This document shows positions 14,607-21,106 of a DNA stretch of 27,959 bases, piece after piece (the first letter of the stretch is position 1; each line of letters begins with the position of its first letter). The DNA is taken from contig CAZRRV010000017.1 of assembly GCA_964602735.1 (NCBI GenBank), positions 1-27,959 on the forward strand, read 5' to 3'. This stretch comes from CAZRRV01 sp964602735 (GTDB lineage Bacteria; Bacillota; Clostridia; Oscillospirales; Acutalibacteraceae). The notes beneath the pieces were generated by a model. The model worked only from the letters and a program-made list of their open reading frames with translations, was not told where the DNA came from and searched no databases. Both the position numbers and the translations under genes were made by a program.

Positions 14607-16535
14607 TCATCTCCCGCCGTCCGCAGCGCGGGTTTTCATCAGATTTATCTTCCCGCCCGCGAGAAGAATTTCAAGTTCACCGCTTGTAAGCTCGATTTTC
14701 ACCGGTATCTGTTTCCTGCCGGTATTCAGCATAAGCCTCCCGGATTTTACACCCTCGATGCAACCGTTCAAAGTAACTTCCGCCATCTCGGTTATTTCGT
14801 CGTAATCGTTCGGATCTTCAAACACCAGCGGCAGAATGCCCGAATTTATAAGATTCGCCTTGTGTATCCGCGCGAAACTTTTGGCGATTACCGCCTTTAT
14901 GCCGAGGTACAGCGGCACCAGCGCAGCGTGTTCCCGCGACGAACCCTGCCCGTAGTTCTCTCCGCCCACTATAAATCCGCCGCCGTTTTCTTTCGCGCGT
15001 TTCGGAAAATCCGGGTCGCACGGGGTAAGGCAGTAATCGGAAAGGTAGGGAATGTTTGATCGATAGGGCAGAAGCGAAGCGCCCGAAGGCATTATATGGT
15101 CGGTTGTGATATTGTCGCCGAGTTTTATCAGAACCCTGCCGGAAATACTGTCGGAAAGCGGAACATTAAGCGGAAAAGCTTTGATGTTCGGCCCTTTTAT
15201 TACCTCGCCGTCGTTTGTCGGTTCGATTATCATATTGTCGTGAACCGCGAATTTTTCGGGCATTTTTACCGAAATATCCGCTATGCCTTCAAATTCGCGG
15301 GGATCGGTAAGAACGCCGGTTATCGCGCTGACCGCCGCCGTTTCCGGGCCGGAAATATAAACGCCCGCGCTCTTCGTTCCGCATCTTCCCTGGAAATTCC
15401 GGTTTATCGTGCGGAGGGAAACGGCGCCCGTAGCCGGAGCCTGCCCCATACCGATACACGGCCCGCACCCGGATTCCAGAATCCTCGCCCCCGCGTCGAG
15501 CATATCCGAAAGCGCGCCGTTCTCCGCCAGCATCGTTAAAACCTGTTTCGATCCCGGCGCGATAACAAGGCTCGTCCCGGGAGCCACGGTTCTTCCTTTG
15601 AGAATCGCCGCTACCTTCATCATATCGAGATACGAGCTGTTGGTACACGACCCTATAACAACCTGATCGAGCTTTATTCCCGCCGCCTCGCGCACCGTTT
15701 TTACATTGTCGGGGCTGTGCGGAAGCGCCACCAGCGGCTCAAGTTCGGAAAGGTTCACCGTTATTTCCCCGTCGTACTCCGCGTCGGGATCGGCGGCTAT
15801 CTCACGAAAATCACTCTCTCTGCCCTGCGCCTTCAAAAAAGCGAGAGTGTTTTCGTCCGCCGGAAAAACGGAAGATGTGGCACCGAGTTCCGCGCCCATA
15901 TTCGCTATGGTCGCGCGCTCGGGTACGGTAAGCGTCGCGACGCCCTCCCCGCGGTATTCGATAACCTTTCCCACGCCGCCTTTTACCGTAAGCCGGCGCA
16001 GTACCTCGAGGATAATGTCTTTTGCTCCGACAAACGGCCGCAGCTTTCCTTTCAACTCCACTTTTATCACTTTGGGCATATTGAGAAAATAAAGCCCTCC
16101 GCCCATCGCCGCGGCTACGTCGAGTCCCCCCGCGCCTATGGCGAGCATTCCGATCCCCCCGCCTGTGGGAGTGTGGCTGTCGCTGCCGAGGAGTGTCTGC
16201 CCCGGAACTCCGAACCGCTCTAAATGAACCTGATGGCAAATACCGTTTCCCGGACGCGAAAAACTGATTCCGTGGCGGTTCGCTACCGTTTGAATATATC
16301 GGTGATCATCGGCGTTCTCGAATCCCTGCTGCAGCATATTATGGTCGATATACGCCACCGAACGCTTTGTTTTCACCTTATCGACATTCATCGCCTCTAG
16401 TTGAAGATAGGCCATCGTTCCGGTCGAATCCTGAGTAAGGGTCTGATCGACGGTTATGCCTATCTGTCCGCCGGGCGTCATGTCGCCGTCGCGGAGATGC
16501 TCCGCGATTATTTTTTGCGTAATATTCATTCCCAT
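14607..16535 (-). CDS. acn: Aconitate hydratase, compact Aquifex-type
   Basis: 642 residues, shorter than E. coli AcnA (about 890) and matching the compact Aquifex/clostridial aconitases. It converts citrate to isocitrate via cis-aconitate with a [4Fe-4S] cluster. Cluster ligands visible: Cys297 (G-S-C-T-N-S-S), Cys357 and Cys360 (S-G-C-G-P-C). Other conserved blocks: L-L-G-S-D-S-H-T-P-T-G-G-G, D-N-I-T-T-D-H-I-M-P-S-G and the swivel-domain G-Q-G-S-S-R-E-H-A-A. The first ATG (16535) overlaps the upstream stop by one base (TAATG); a second ATG two codons later would give the more usual M-N-I-T. Isopropylmalate isomerase and homoaconitase are the nearest alternatives, but both are normally two-subunit enzymes, so a single chain plus the citrate synthase neighbour supports aconitase. 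Confidence 0.93.
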   Translation of the reverse strand: MGMNITQKIIAEHLRDGDMTPGGQIGITVDQTLTQDSTGTMAYLQLEAMNVDKVKTKRSVAYIDHNMLQQGFENADDHRYIQTVANRHGISFSRPGNGICHQVHLERFGVPGQTLLGSDSHTPTGGGIGMLAIGAGGLDVAAAMGGGLYFLNMPKVIKVELKGKLRPFVGAKDIILEVLRRLTVKGGVGKVIEYRGEGVATLTVPERATIANMGAELGATSSVFPADENTLAFLKAQGRESDFREIAADPDAEYDGEITVNLSELEPLVALPHSPDNVKTVREAAGIKLDQVVIGSCTNSSYLDMMKVAAILKGRTVAPGTSLVIAPGSKQVLTMLAENGALSDMLDAGARILESGCGPCIGMGQAPATGAVSLRTINRNFQGRCGTKSAGVYISGPETAAVSAITGVLTDPREFEGIADISVKMPEKFAVHDNMIIEPTNDGEVIKGPNIKAFPLNVPLSDSISGRVLIKLGDNITTDHIMPSGASLLPYRSNIPYLSDYCLTPCDPDFPKRAKENGGGFIVGGENYGQGSSREHAALVPLYLGIKAVIAKSFARIHKANLINSGILPLVFEDPNDYDEITEMAEVTLNGCIEGVKSGRLMLNTGRKQIPVKIELTSGELEILLAGGKINLMKTRAADGGR

Positions 16536-17905
16536 TATCGTTTTTCCTTTCCTTCCTCATACATTTTCCGCAGTTCGCCGTCGGAAATCGCCGTAACTCT
16601 TCCCGCCGCGTACTCGGCATCGATTTTTTCTTTCATTTCCCTCACAACCGGGTCGTTTTTTTGTATCGCGTTTTCGCCGTTCAGCGAATATTCGGTATTG
16701 ATCCAGTGCGCTATTCCCGAAAGCCCGGATGTGTTGCTTACCATCACTTTCGGCGGGCGGCCGAGAAGGGTGCCGGTATCGAATATATTATAGATTTCCT
16801 CGTCTTTCAGCAATCCGTCGGCGTGTACGCCCGCGCGGGTGACGTTGAAATTGTCTCCCACAAAAGGTGTGCGGACGGGAATGTCGTATTTAAGTTCGGT
16901 GCGGTAATAATCGGCAATTTCAGTTATCGCCATGGTATCCATGCCGTCAAGCGTCCCTTTAAGCTGGGCGTATTCCATAACCATAGCCTCAAGAGGGCAG
17001 TTGCCGGTGCGTTCCCCGATTCCGAGCAGCGAACAGTTTACCGCCGACGCCCCGTAAAGCCAGGCCGTCGTCGAATTCGATACTGCCTTGTAAAAATCGT
17101 TGTGTCCGTGCCACTCGATAAGTTCGGATGGGATTCTCGCGTGATGGTTCAACCCGTATATAATTCCCGGAACGCTGCGGGGCAGCGCCGCGCCGGGAAT
17201 GGATACCCCGTATCCCATAGTGTCGCAGGCGCGTATTTTTACCGGAACCCCCGCGCTCTTGCCGAGTTTTCCGAGTTCCGTGACAAACGGAACCACAAAC
17301 CCGTAAAAATCGGCTCTTGTTATATCTTCAAGATGGCAACGCGGTTTGATTCCCGTCTCAATGCAGTCGGAAACGACCGAAAGATAATGATCGATCGCCT
17401 GTTTGCGGGTCATTTTCAGTTTTTTGAATATATGATAATCGGAGCAGCTTACGAGAATGCCTATTTCACGCATTCCTATATCTTTCACAAGCTGAAAATC
17501 CTTTTTGCTGGCTCTTATCCAGCCGGTTACTTCGGGATATTCGTACCCGCGCGCCATACACTCGTAAACCGCGTCGCGGTCTTTTTTGCTGTAAACGAAA
17601 AACTCGCTCTGCCGGATTATTCCCTTTTTTCCGCCGAGTTTGTGAAGAAGATCGTACAACCGCACTATCTGCTTCGCGGTATACGGCTCACGCGACTGCT
17701 GGCCGTCGCGGAATGTTGTGTCGGTAATCCAGATTTCACGCGGCATATTCATCGGCACAAGCCTGCGGTTGAACGCTATTTTCGGCACCGACCCGTAACT
17801 GAACATCTGCCTGTAAAGATTCGGCTTTTCAACATCCTGCAGAGGATATTCGAATTCGGTTTTTTCAAGCAGATTGGTGTTGGGGTTGAGTTTTAACTCT
17901 TTCGT
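16535..17905 (-). CDS. Re-type citrate synthase-like enzyme (HMGL/isopropylmalate synthase superfamily), start uncertain
   Basis: TIM-barrel Claisen condensation enzyme. Superfamily signatures: W-I-T-D-T-T-F-R-D-G-Q-Q, H-L-E-D-I-T-R-A-D, and E-W-H-G-H-N-D-F (metal ligands Asp and two His), with G-E-R-T-G-N-C-P-L-E. Position directly before aconitase strongly suggests it makes citrate from oxaloacetate and acetyl-CoA, like the Re-citrate synthase known from Clostridium kluyveri; homocitrate or isopropylmalate synthesis is possible. The start is unclear. The frame runs open to TTG 17980, but that TTG is the -35 box of the operon promoter. No ATG, GTG or TTG occurs in frame after the -10 until ATG 17806, which would remove the conserved-looking L-Q-D-V-E-K-P-N-L-Y-R segment. 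I mark ACG 17905, nine bases after AGGGAG, as the best-placed candidate. Confidence 0.82.
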   Translation of the reverse strand, partial: TKELKLNPNTNLLEKTEFEYPLQDVEKPNLYRQMFSYGSVPKIAFNRRLVPMNMPREIWITDTTFRDGQQSREPYTAKQIVRLYDLLHKLGGKKGIIRQSEFFVYSKKDRDAVYECMARGYEYPEVTGWIRASKKDFQLVKDIGMREIGILVSCSDYHIFKKLKMTRKQAIDHYLSVVSDCIETGIKPRCHLEDITRADFYGFVVPFVTELGKLGKSAGVPVKIRACDTMGYGVSIPGAALPRSVPGIIYGLNHHARIPSELIEWHGHNDFYKAVSNSTTAWLYGASAVNCSLLGIGERTGNCPLEAMVMEYAQLKGTLDGMDTMAITEIADYYRTELKYDIPVRTPFVGDNFNVTRAGVHADGLLKDEEIYNIFDTGTLLGRPPKVMVSNTSGLSGIAHWINTEYSLNGENAIQKNDPVVREMKEKIDAEYAAGRVTAISDGELRKMYEEGKEKR

Positions 17906-17941
17906 TTTTCCCGTCTCCCTGTCTCGCGTTTTTTTGCGTTG

Positions 17942-17953
17942 ATTGTATACAAT
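17942..17953. promoter_or_regulatory. Palindromic operator ATTGTATACAAT, probable GntR/FCD site
   Basis: A perfect 12-base palindrome overlapping the last two bases of the -10 box and the expected start point of the citrate synthase-aconitase-gntR operon. Half-sites of this form (TTGTATACAA) are typical of FadR-subfamily regulators. A repressor bound here would block the promoter. The link to the regulator at 13937-14602 is inference from position and motif type. Confidence 0.7.
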
Positions 17954-17980
17954 TATACACGCGCCGGTCGGTTTTGTCAA
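17952..17980 (-). promoter_or_regulatory. Consensus SigA promoter of the citrate operon
   Basis: On the minus strand TTGACA (17980-17975) and TATAAT (17957-17952) are separated by exactly 17 bases. The -35 TTG coincides with the most upstream possible start codon of the citrate synthase frame, which rules that codon out for transcripts from this promoter. Confidence 0.87.
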
Positions 17981-17992
17981 TTATTATTTTTC

Positions 17993-18021
17993 TTGACTTT
18001 CTTTTTCGGTTATGTTATAAA
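17993..18021 (+). promoter_or_regulatory. Promoter of the zinc-ribbon membrane protein gene
   Basis: TTGACT at 17993-17998, 17-base spacer, TATAAA at 18016-18021, in an AT-rich stretch. It is back-to-back with the citrate operon promoter; only 12 bases separate the two -35 boxes. Confidence 0.7.
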
Positions 18022-18060
18022 ATAAAAAGGAAAAGTGAATCTTTTCAGGGGGAATTGTTT

Positions 18061-18480
18061 ATGAAAATTTGTCCGAAATGCGGAGCACAGCTCGACGACG
18101 GCGCTTCTTTCTGCAATTACTGCGGCGAAAAACTGCCCGACGCGGAATCCGCGGCGCCTCAACAACCCGGTCCGGTTCCGACGGCGCCCGCCGCACAGCC
18201 CAACGACGGTCAGGGGCTGTCGGTCGCCGCACTCGTTTGCGGCGTTCTCGGAATCGTAGGCAGCTGGATACCGGTTGTAAAATATTTCACTACCGTTCTC
18301 GCGGTTCTAGGGCTTATTTTCGGTGTAATGGGCAGGCAGAAATCCACCGCGGTTCACGGAAAGGCCTCGGGTATGGCGACTGCCGGGCTTGTTCTCGGTG
18401 TTATCGGTGTGGCTTTCGCGTTACTCGGTCTTATCTGCACTGTTGCCTGCGGCGCTCTGCTTTGTTCCGCTGCTTCTTAA
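18061..18480 (+). CDS. Zinc-ribbon protein with C-terminal DUF4190-like membrane segments
   Basis: 139 residues. An N-terminal zinc ribbon holds Cys4-P-K-Cys7 and Cys18-N-Y-Cys21, followed by a proline/alanine-rich linker (about 28-50) and two hydrophobic segments (about 54-92, with a central proline/lysine kink, and 103-138) resembling DUF4190. It is probably a small inner-membrane protein with a cytosolic zinc finger; no function is known. ATG 18061 follows GGGGGA at an 8-base distance. The frame is open upstream to about 17974 but that part covers the promoter, so it is not coding. It has its own promoter, and a perfect 10-bp hairpin lies 15 bases after the stop. Confidence 0.83.
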   Translation: MKICPKCGAQLDDGASFCNYCGEKLPDAESAAPQQPGPVPTAPAAQPNDGQGLSVAALVCGVLGIVGSWIPVVKYFTTVLAVLGLIFGVMGRQKSTAVHGKASGMATAGLVLGVIGVAFALLGLICTVACGALLCSAAS

Positions 18481-18495
18481 TATTAAAGATCGGTA

Positions 18496-18524
18496 CAATC
18501 CCCGGGTATCCGCGCCGGGGATTG
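18496..18524. other. Perfect 10-bp inverted repeat without a T run
   Basis: CAATCCCCGG (18496-18505) and CCGGGGATTG (18515-18524) flank a 9-base loop. It is stable enough to be a terminator or RNA 3' end for the zinc-ribbon gene, but no U tract follows on either strand (the next bases are ATATGTTCGG), so its role is open. Confidence 0.5.
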
Positions 18525-18626
18525 ATATGTTCGGCAATACCCCATAACGCGCGGGTGCGGTTCTGCCGTCTGTCCGCGTTGAAGTCGTTATGCGGTATTG
18601 CTTTTTTTCCGTTAAGGTGACATTTT

Positions 18627-19469
18627 ATGTTTCCCGTGTTTGTTTTGTTCGGCAAAACCGTGCCGCTTTACGGTGTCGCCGCTGTGGCGGGGGCGCTGAC
18701 TGCCGGAATATATGTATGCCGCCGCTTTGCGCGTCTGGGTTACGACGACAATGACGCCATACTCGCGATGCTTGTCGCCGCGCCGGGCGCCCTCGCCGGC
18801 GGGTCGCTGCTGTACGGCATTACCAATATGCGGTTGCTGCCGTCTCTTTTCTCGGCTCACGGTTTCTCGGAGTTTGTTTCGCGTTTTTCCGAAATGTTCG
18901 GAGGTCTTGTTTATTACGGCGGTCTGGCGGGAGCGCTGACCGCCGGCTTTCTGTTTGCGAAAATCAGAAAGACGGATCTGTCCGCGCTGGCCGACACGGC
19001 GGCGCCCGCGATCGCGTTGTTTCATTCGATTGCCCGTATCGGCTGTTTTCTCGGCGGCTGCTGTTACGGAATCGAATCGCCGTTCGGCTTTACCGCGCAT
19101 AACAATCCGTATGTTCCGCAGATTAACGACGTTCGGCGTTTCCCGGTACAGCTGCTCGAATCCGCCGCCGAACTCGCGATATTTTTCGTGCTGAATTCAC
19201 TTTTTTTGAAAATCCGTGGATTCCGGGCGGGCGGTACATCCACCGGTTCGTATGCTTTCCTTCGCGGAAAACTGCTGCCGCTGTATTTTGTTATCTATCC
19301 GGCCGTGCGCTTTTTCGACGAGTTTCTGCGCGGCGACGATATAAGAGGATTTGTTTTCGGCGGCGCGCTTTCAACGTCGCAGTTTATCAGCGTTCTGTTG
19401 CTCTCGGGGTCGGTTCTGTATTTTACGGTATCGTATAAAAAATACCGCTCGGGCGCGGTAAAAATATAA
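18627..19469 (+). CDS. lgt: Prolipoprotein diacylglyceryl transferase (Lgt) family protein, divergent active site
   Basis: 280 residues with about seven hydrophobic stretches, as in Lgt. Lgt moves diacylglycerol from phosphatidylglycerol to the lipobox cysteine at the inner membrane. Family blocks: F-G-G-L-V-Y-Y-G-G-L-A-G (residues 91-102), A-R-I-G-C-F-L-G-G-C-C-Y-G (136-148), R-R-F-P-V-Q-L-L-E-S-A (170-180) and R-F-F-D-E-F-L-R-G-D-D (228-238). Arg137 and Arg228 align with essential arginines of the E. coli enzyme. Yet the usual G-R-I-G-N-F-I-N-G-E core reads R-I-G-C-F-L-G-G-C-C, and the His expected before the first G-G is Tyr97. This form may be a paralogue or a clostridial variant. ATG 18627 follows AAGGTGA. 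No clear promoter seen. Confidence 0.78.
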   Translation: MFPVFVLFGKTVPLYGVAAVAGALTAGIYVCRRFARLGYDDNDAILAMLVAAPGALAGGSLLYGITNMRLLPSLFSAHGFSEFVSRFSEMFGGLVYYGGLAGALTAGFLFAKIRKTDLSALADTAAPAIALFHSIARIGCFLGGCCYGIESPFGFTAHNNPYVPQINDVRRFPVQLLESAAELAIFFVLNSLFLKIRGFRAGGTSTGSYAFLRGKLLPLYFVIYPAVRFFDEFLRGDDIRGFVFGGALSTSQFISVLLLSGSVLYFTVSYKKYRSGAVKI

Positions 19470-19473
19470 CTGC

Positions 19474-19500
19474 ACGCCGATCGTCTCAGGCGTTATTTTT
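19474..19500 (+). terminator. Weak terminator between lgt and dnaA
   Basis: ACGCC (19474-19478) pairs with GGCGT (19489-19493) around a 10-base loop, followed by TATTTTT. The stem is short; moderate evidence only. Confidence 0.4.
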
Positions 19501-19501
19501 A

Positions 19502-19530
19502 TTGAAATTCGTCGGGATTTGTGCTATAAT
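19502..19530 (+). promoter_or_regulatory. SigA promoter of dnaA
   Basis: TTGAAA at 19502-19507, 17-base spacer, TATAAT at 19525-19530, preceded at the -10 by TGC (extended -10-like TGCTATAAT). The dnaA ATG is 26 bases after the -10. No DnaA-box-like 9-mer was seen in this short region. Confidence 0.83.
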
Positions 19531-19556
19531 TTTTTTTCGGAAGGGATAGTGTCGAT

Positions 19557-20870
19557 ATGGCTCTTAACTCGATAAACGAGCTTTGGGATGCCGCCTGCGA
19601 AGAAAGCAAAAAAGACATTACGGAGGTCGGTTTCAACACCTGGATAAAAGATATGAAACCCGTTTCGCTCGATGCGGGTGTTTTATCGTTGCAAATCGAT
19701 AATTCCCTGAAAAAAGGCATTTTCGACGATTATTATAAAGATAAACTCGAATCCTGTCTCGAACGCGTTTCCGGGCTTCCGCTGAAAATCGAAGTTACCG
19801 TTTCTTCCGCGCCGGTTTCCTCCGCACCCGCGGAAACGGAATCGTCCCGTTTTGCCGGCGATTCTTCGTATACATTCGAAAATTTCATCGTCGGCTCCTC
19901 AAACAGATTCGCACACGCCGTTTGCCTCGCGATCGCCGAAAGCCCCGCCGTTATATACAGCCCCCTGTTTATTTACGGCAATTCCGGCGTCGGAAAAACA
20001 CACCTGATTCTCGCGGTGAAAAACCGCATAATCTCCCGGTTTCCCGATAAAAAGGTCGAATACATACTCGGCGAAGACTTCGGGAACCGCTTTTTCGAAG
20101 CTCTCGGCTCGCATACCATCGAACAGTTTCACGACAGATACCGTTCGCTTGATGTGCTTATTATCGACGATATTCATTTTATTGCGGGAAAAGATTCTTT
20201 ACAGGAGGAATTTTTCAACACATTCAATGTTTTGAACCAGGCGGGAAAACAGGTTATAGTCACTTCCGACCGCCCGCCGAAAGAAATCGGCAACATGGAC
20301 GAAAGAATACGCAGCCGTTTCGAAGCGGGGGTTATCGCAGACATTTCCCCGCCGGATTACGCCACTCGTGTCGGCATCATCCGCACCAAAGCGAAAGAAG
20401 TGGGAATCGAGCTCGATAACGATGTCGTTTATTATATAGCCGAACAGATAAAAATGAATACGCGCCAGCTTGTTGGCATCGTAAAAAAAATGCAGGCTTA
20501 CTATCAGCTGCAGAACCGCAAGCCGTCCCTTTCCGCAGTGCAGACAATGATAAAGGATCTCGTAAACGACGAGAAAGCGGAACCCGTAACAATCGACAGA
20601 ATTGTCGAAGAAGTGAGCAGAACCCTTACCGTATCCGTAGAGGATATTTATTCTCCGCGCCGCTCCGCCGATATTTTATTTGCAAGGCAGGTTGCCATAT
20701 ATCTCTCGAAAGAACTTACAAAACTCTCGTTTTTATCCATCGGAAACGCTTTTAATCTCCATCATACAACAATCATACATTCGGTAAACAAAATAGAGGA
20801 TATAATAAAAAACGATTCGTCAAAGCGCTATATGATTGAGGAAATGATAAAAAATATTACCGGCGAATAA
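19557..20870 (+). CDS. dnaA: Chromosomal replication initiator DnaA, unusual DNA-binding signature
   Basis: 437 residues. DnaA-ATP binds DnaA boxes and opens oriC. Domain I about 1-80, a Ser/Pro-rich linker (82-98), AAA+ domain III with Walker A G141-N-S-G-V-G-K-T148, Walker B L-I-I-D204-D205-I-H, and arginine-rich R-I-R-S-R-F-E (250-256); domain IV about 341-437. The canonical domain IV signature I-G-x-x-F-G-G-R-D-H-T-T-V-I-H-A reads I-G-N-A-F-N-L-H-H-T-T-I-I-H-S: one residue shorter, without the usual Arg-Asp before His-Thr-Thr. His403, Thr404 and Thr405 remain. ATG 19557 follows GGAAGGGA in the leader. Its own promoter lies upstream, with the probable origin just downstream. The upstream neighbour is lgt, not the common rpmH. 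Confidence 0.97.
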   Translation: MALNSINELWDAACEESKKDITEVGFNTWIKDMKPVSLDAGVLSLQIDNSLKKGIFDDYYKDKLESCLERVSGLPLKIEVTVSSAPVSSAPAETESSRFAGDSSYTFENFIVGSSNRFAHAVCLAIAESPAVIYSPLFIYGNSGVGKTHLILAVKNRIISRFPDKKVEYILGEDFGNRFFEALGSHTIEQFHDRYRSLDVLIIDDIHFIAGKDSLQEEFFNTFNVLNQAGKQVIVTSDRPPKEIGNMDERIRSRFEAGVIADISPPDYATRVGIIRTKAKEVGIELDNDVVYYIAEQIKMNTRQLVGIVKKMQAYYQLQNRKPSLSAVQTMIKDLVNDEKAEPVTIDRIVEEVSRTLTVSVEDIYSPRRSADILFARQVAIYLSKELTKLSFLSIGNAFNLHHTTIIHSVNKIEDIIKNDSSKRYMIEEMIKNITGE

Positions 20871-21106
20871 ACCCCCGCGGCGGTTTTGCCGGTTTCTCAT
20901 ACTTTTGCACATTGTATTTTCCTTTTTGCGACTATTGCACGCCTCAGTTTCGAATTTTTGTATTTTCACGGTTTTTCAACACGTTTTTGAACCGCTCAAT
21001 CGCAAATGAAAATTGCCATCCCGCCCGGAATATCGCGGCTCCGGGAAATTTTTCTCATTTTTCACACCTCCTACTATTACTAATATATTTGAAAGGATAT
21101 ATAATT
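20871..21106 (+). other. oriC: Probable chromosomal replication origin (oriC) in the dnaA-dnaN spacer
   Basis: 236 non-coding bases. Four same-orientation 9-mers share a T-T-K-C-A-C-R core: TTTTGCACA (20903-20911), TATTGCACG (20933-20941), ATTTTCACG (20962-20970) and TTTTTCACA (21058-21066). The first and last differ from the DnaA-box consensus TTATNCACA by one base (A to T at position 3). The starts are spaced 30, 29 and 96 bases. The last is followed by the opening module described separately and an AT-rich stretch up to dnaN. A frame open from 20912 into dnaN crosses this region but shows no protein-like content. Origin function is inferred from location and motif arrangement. Confidence 0.75.
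21058..21082 (+). other. Candidate basal unwinding module: DnaA box, GC cluster and DnaA-trios
   Basis: TTTTTCACA (21058-21066) is followed by CCTC (21067-21070) and then CTA-CTA-TTA-CTA (21071-21082). On the other strand, read 3' to 5', this is GAT-GAT-AAT-GAT, matching the described DnaA-trio rule 3'-(G/A)AT-5' in the expected order box, GC cluster, trios, ahead of AT-rich DNA (21083-21106). Role inferred from the Bacillus subtilis model. Confidence 0.72.

Noticed and set aside
16661..17896. Long plus-strand open frame (411 codons)
   Set aside because: Exact antisense of the citrate synthase-like gene; a mirror of its codon pattern with no motif.
20912..21106. N-terminal extension of dnaN or a small protein in the spacer
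   Set aside because: It crosses the DnaA-box and trio region and does not match the clamp family; the dnaN ribosome site and ATG 21107 are clear.
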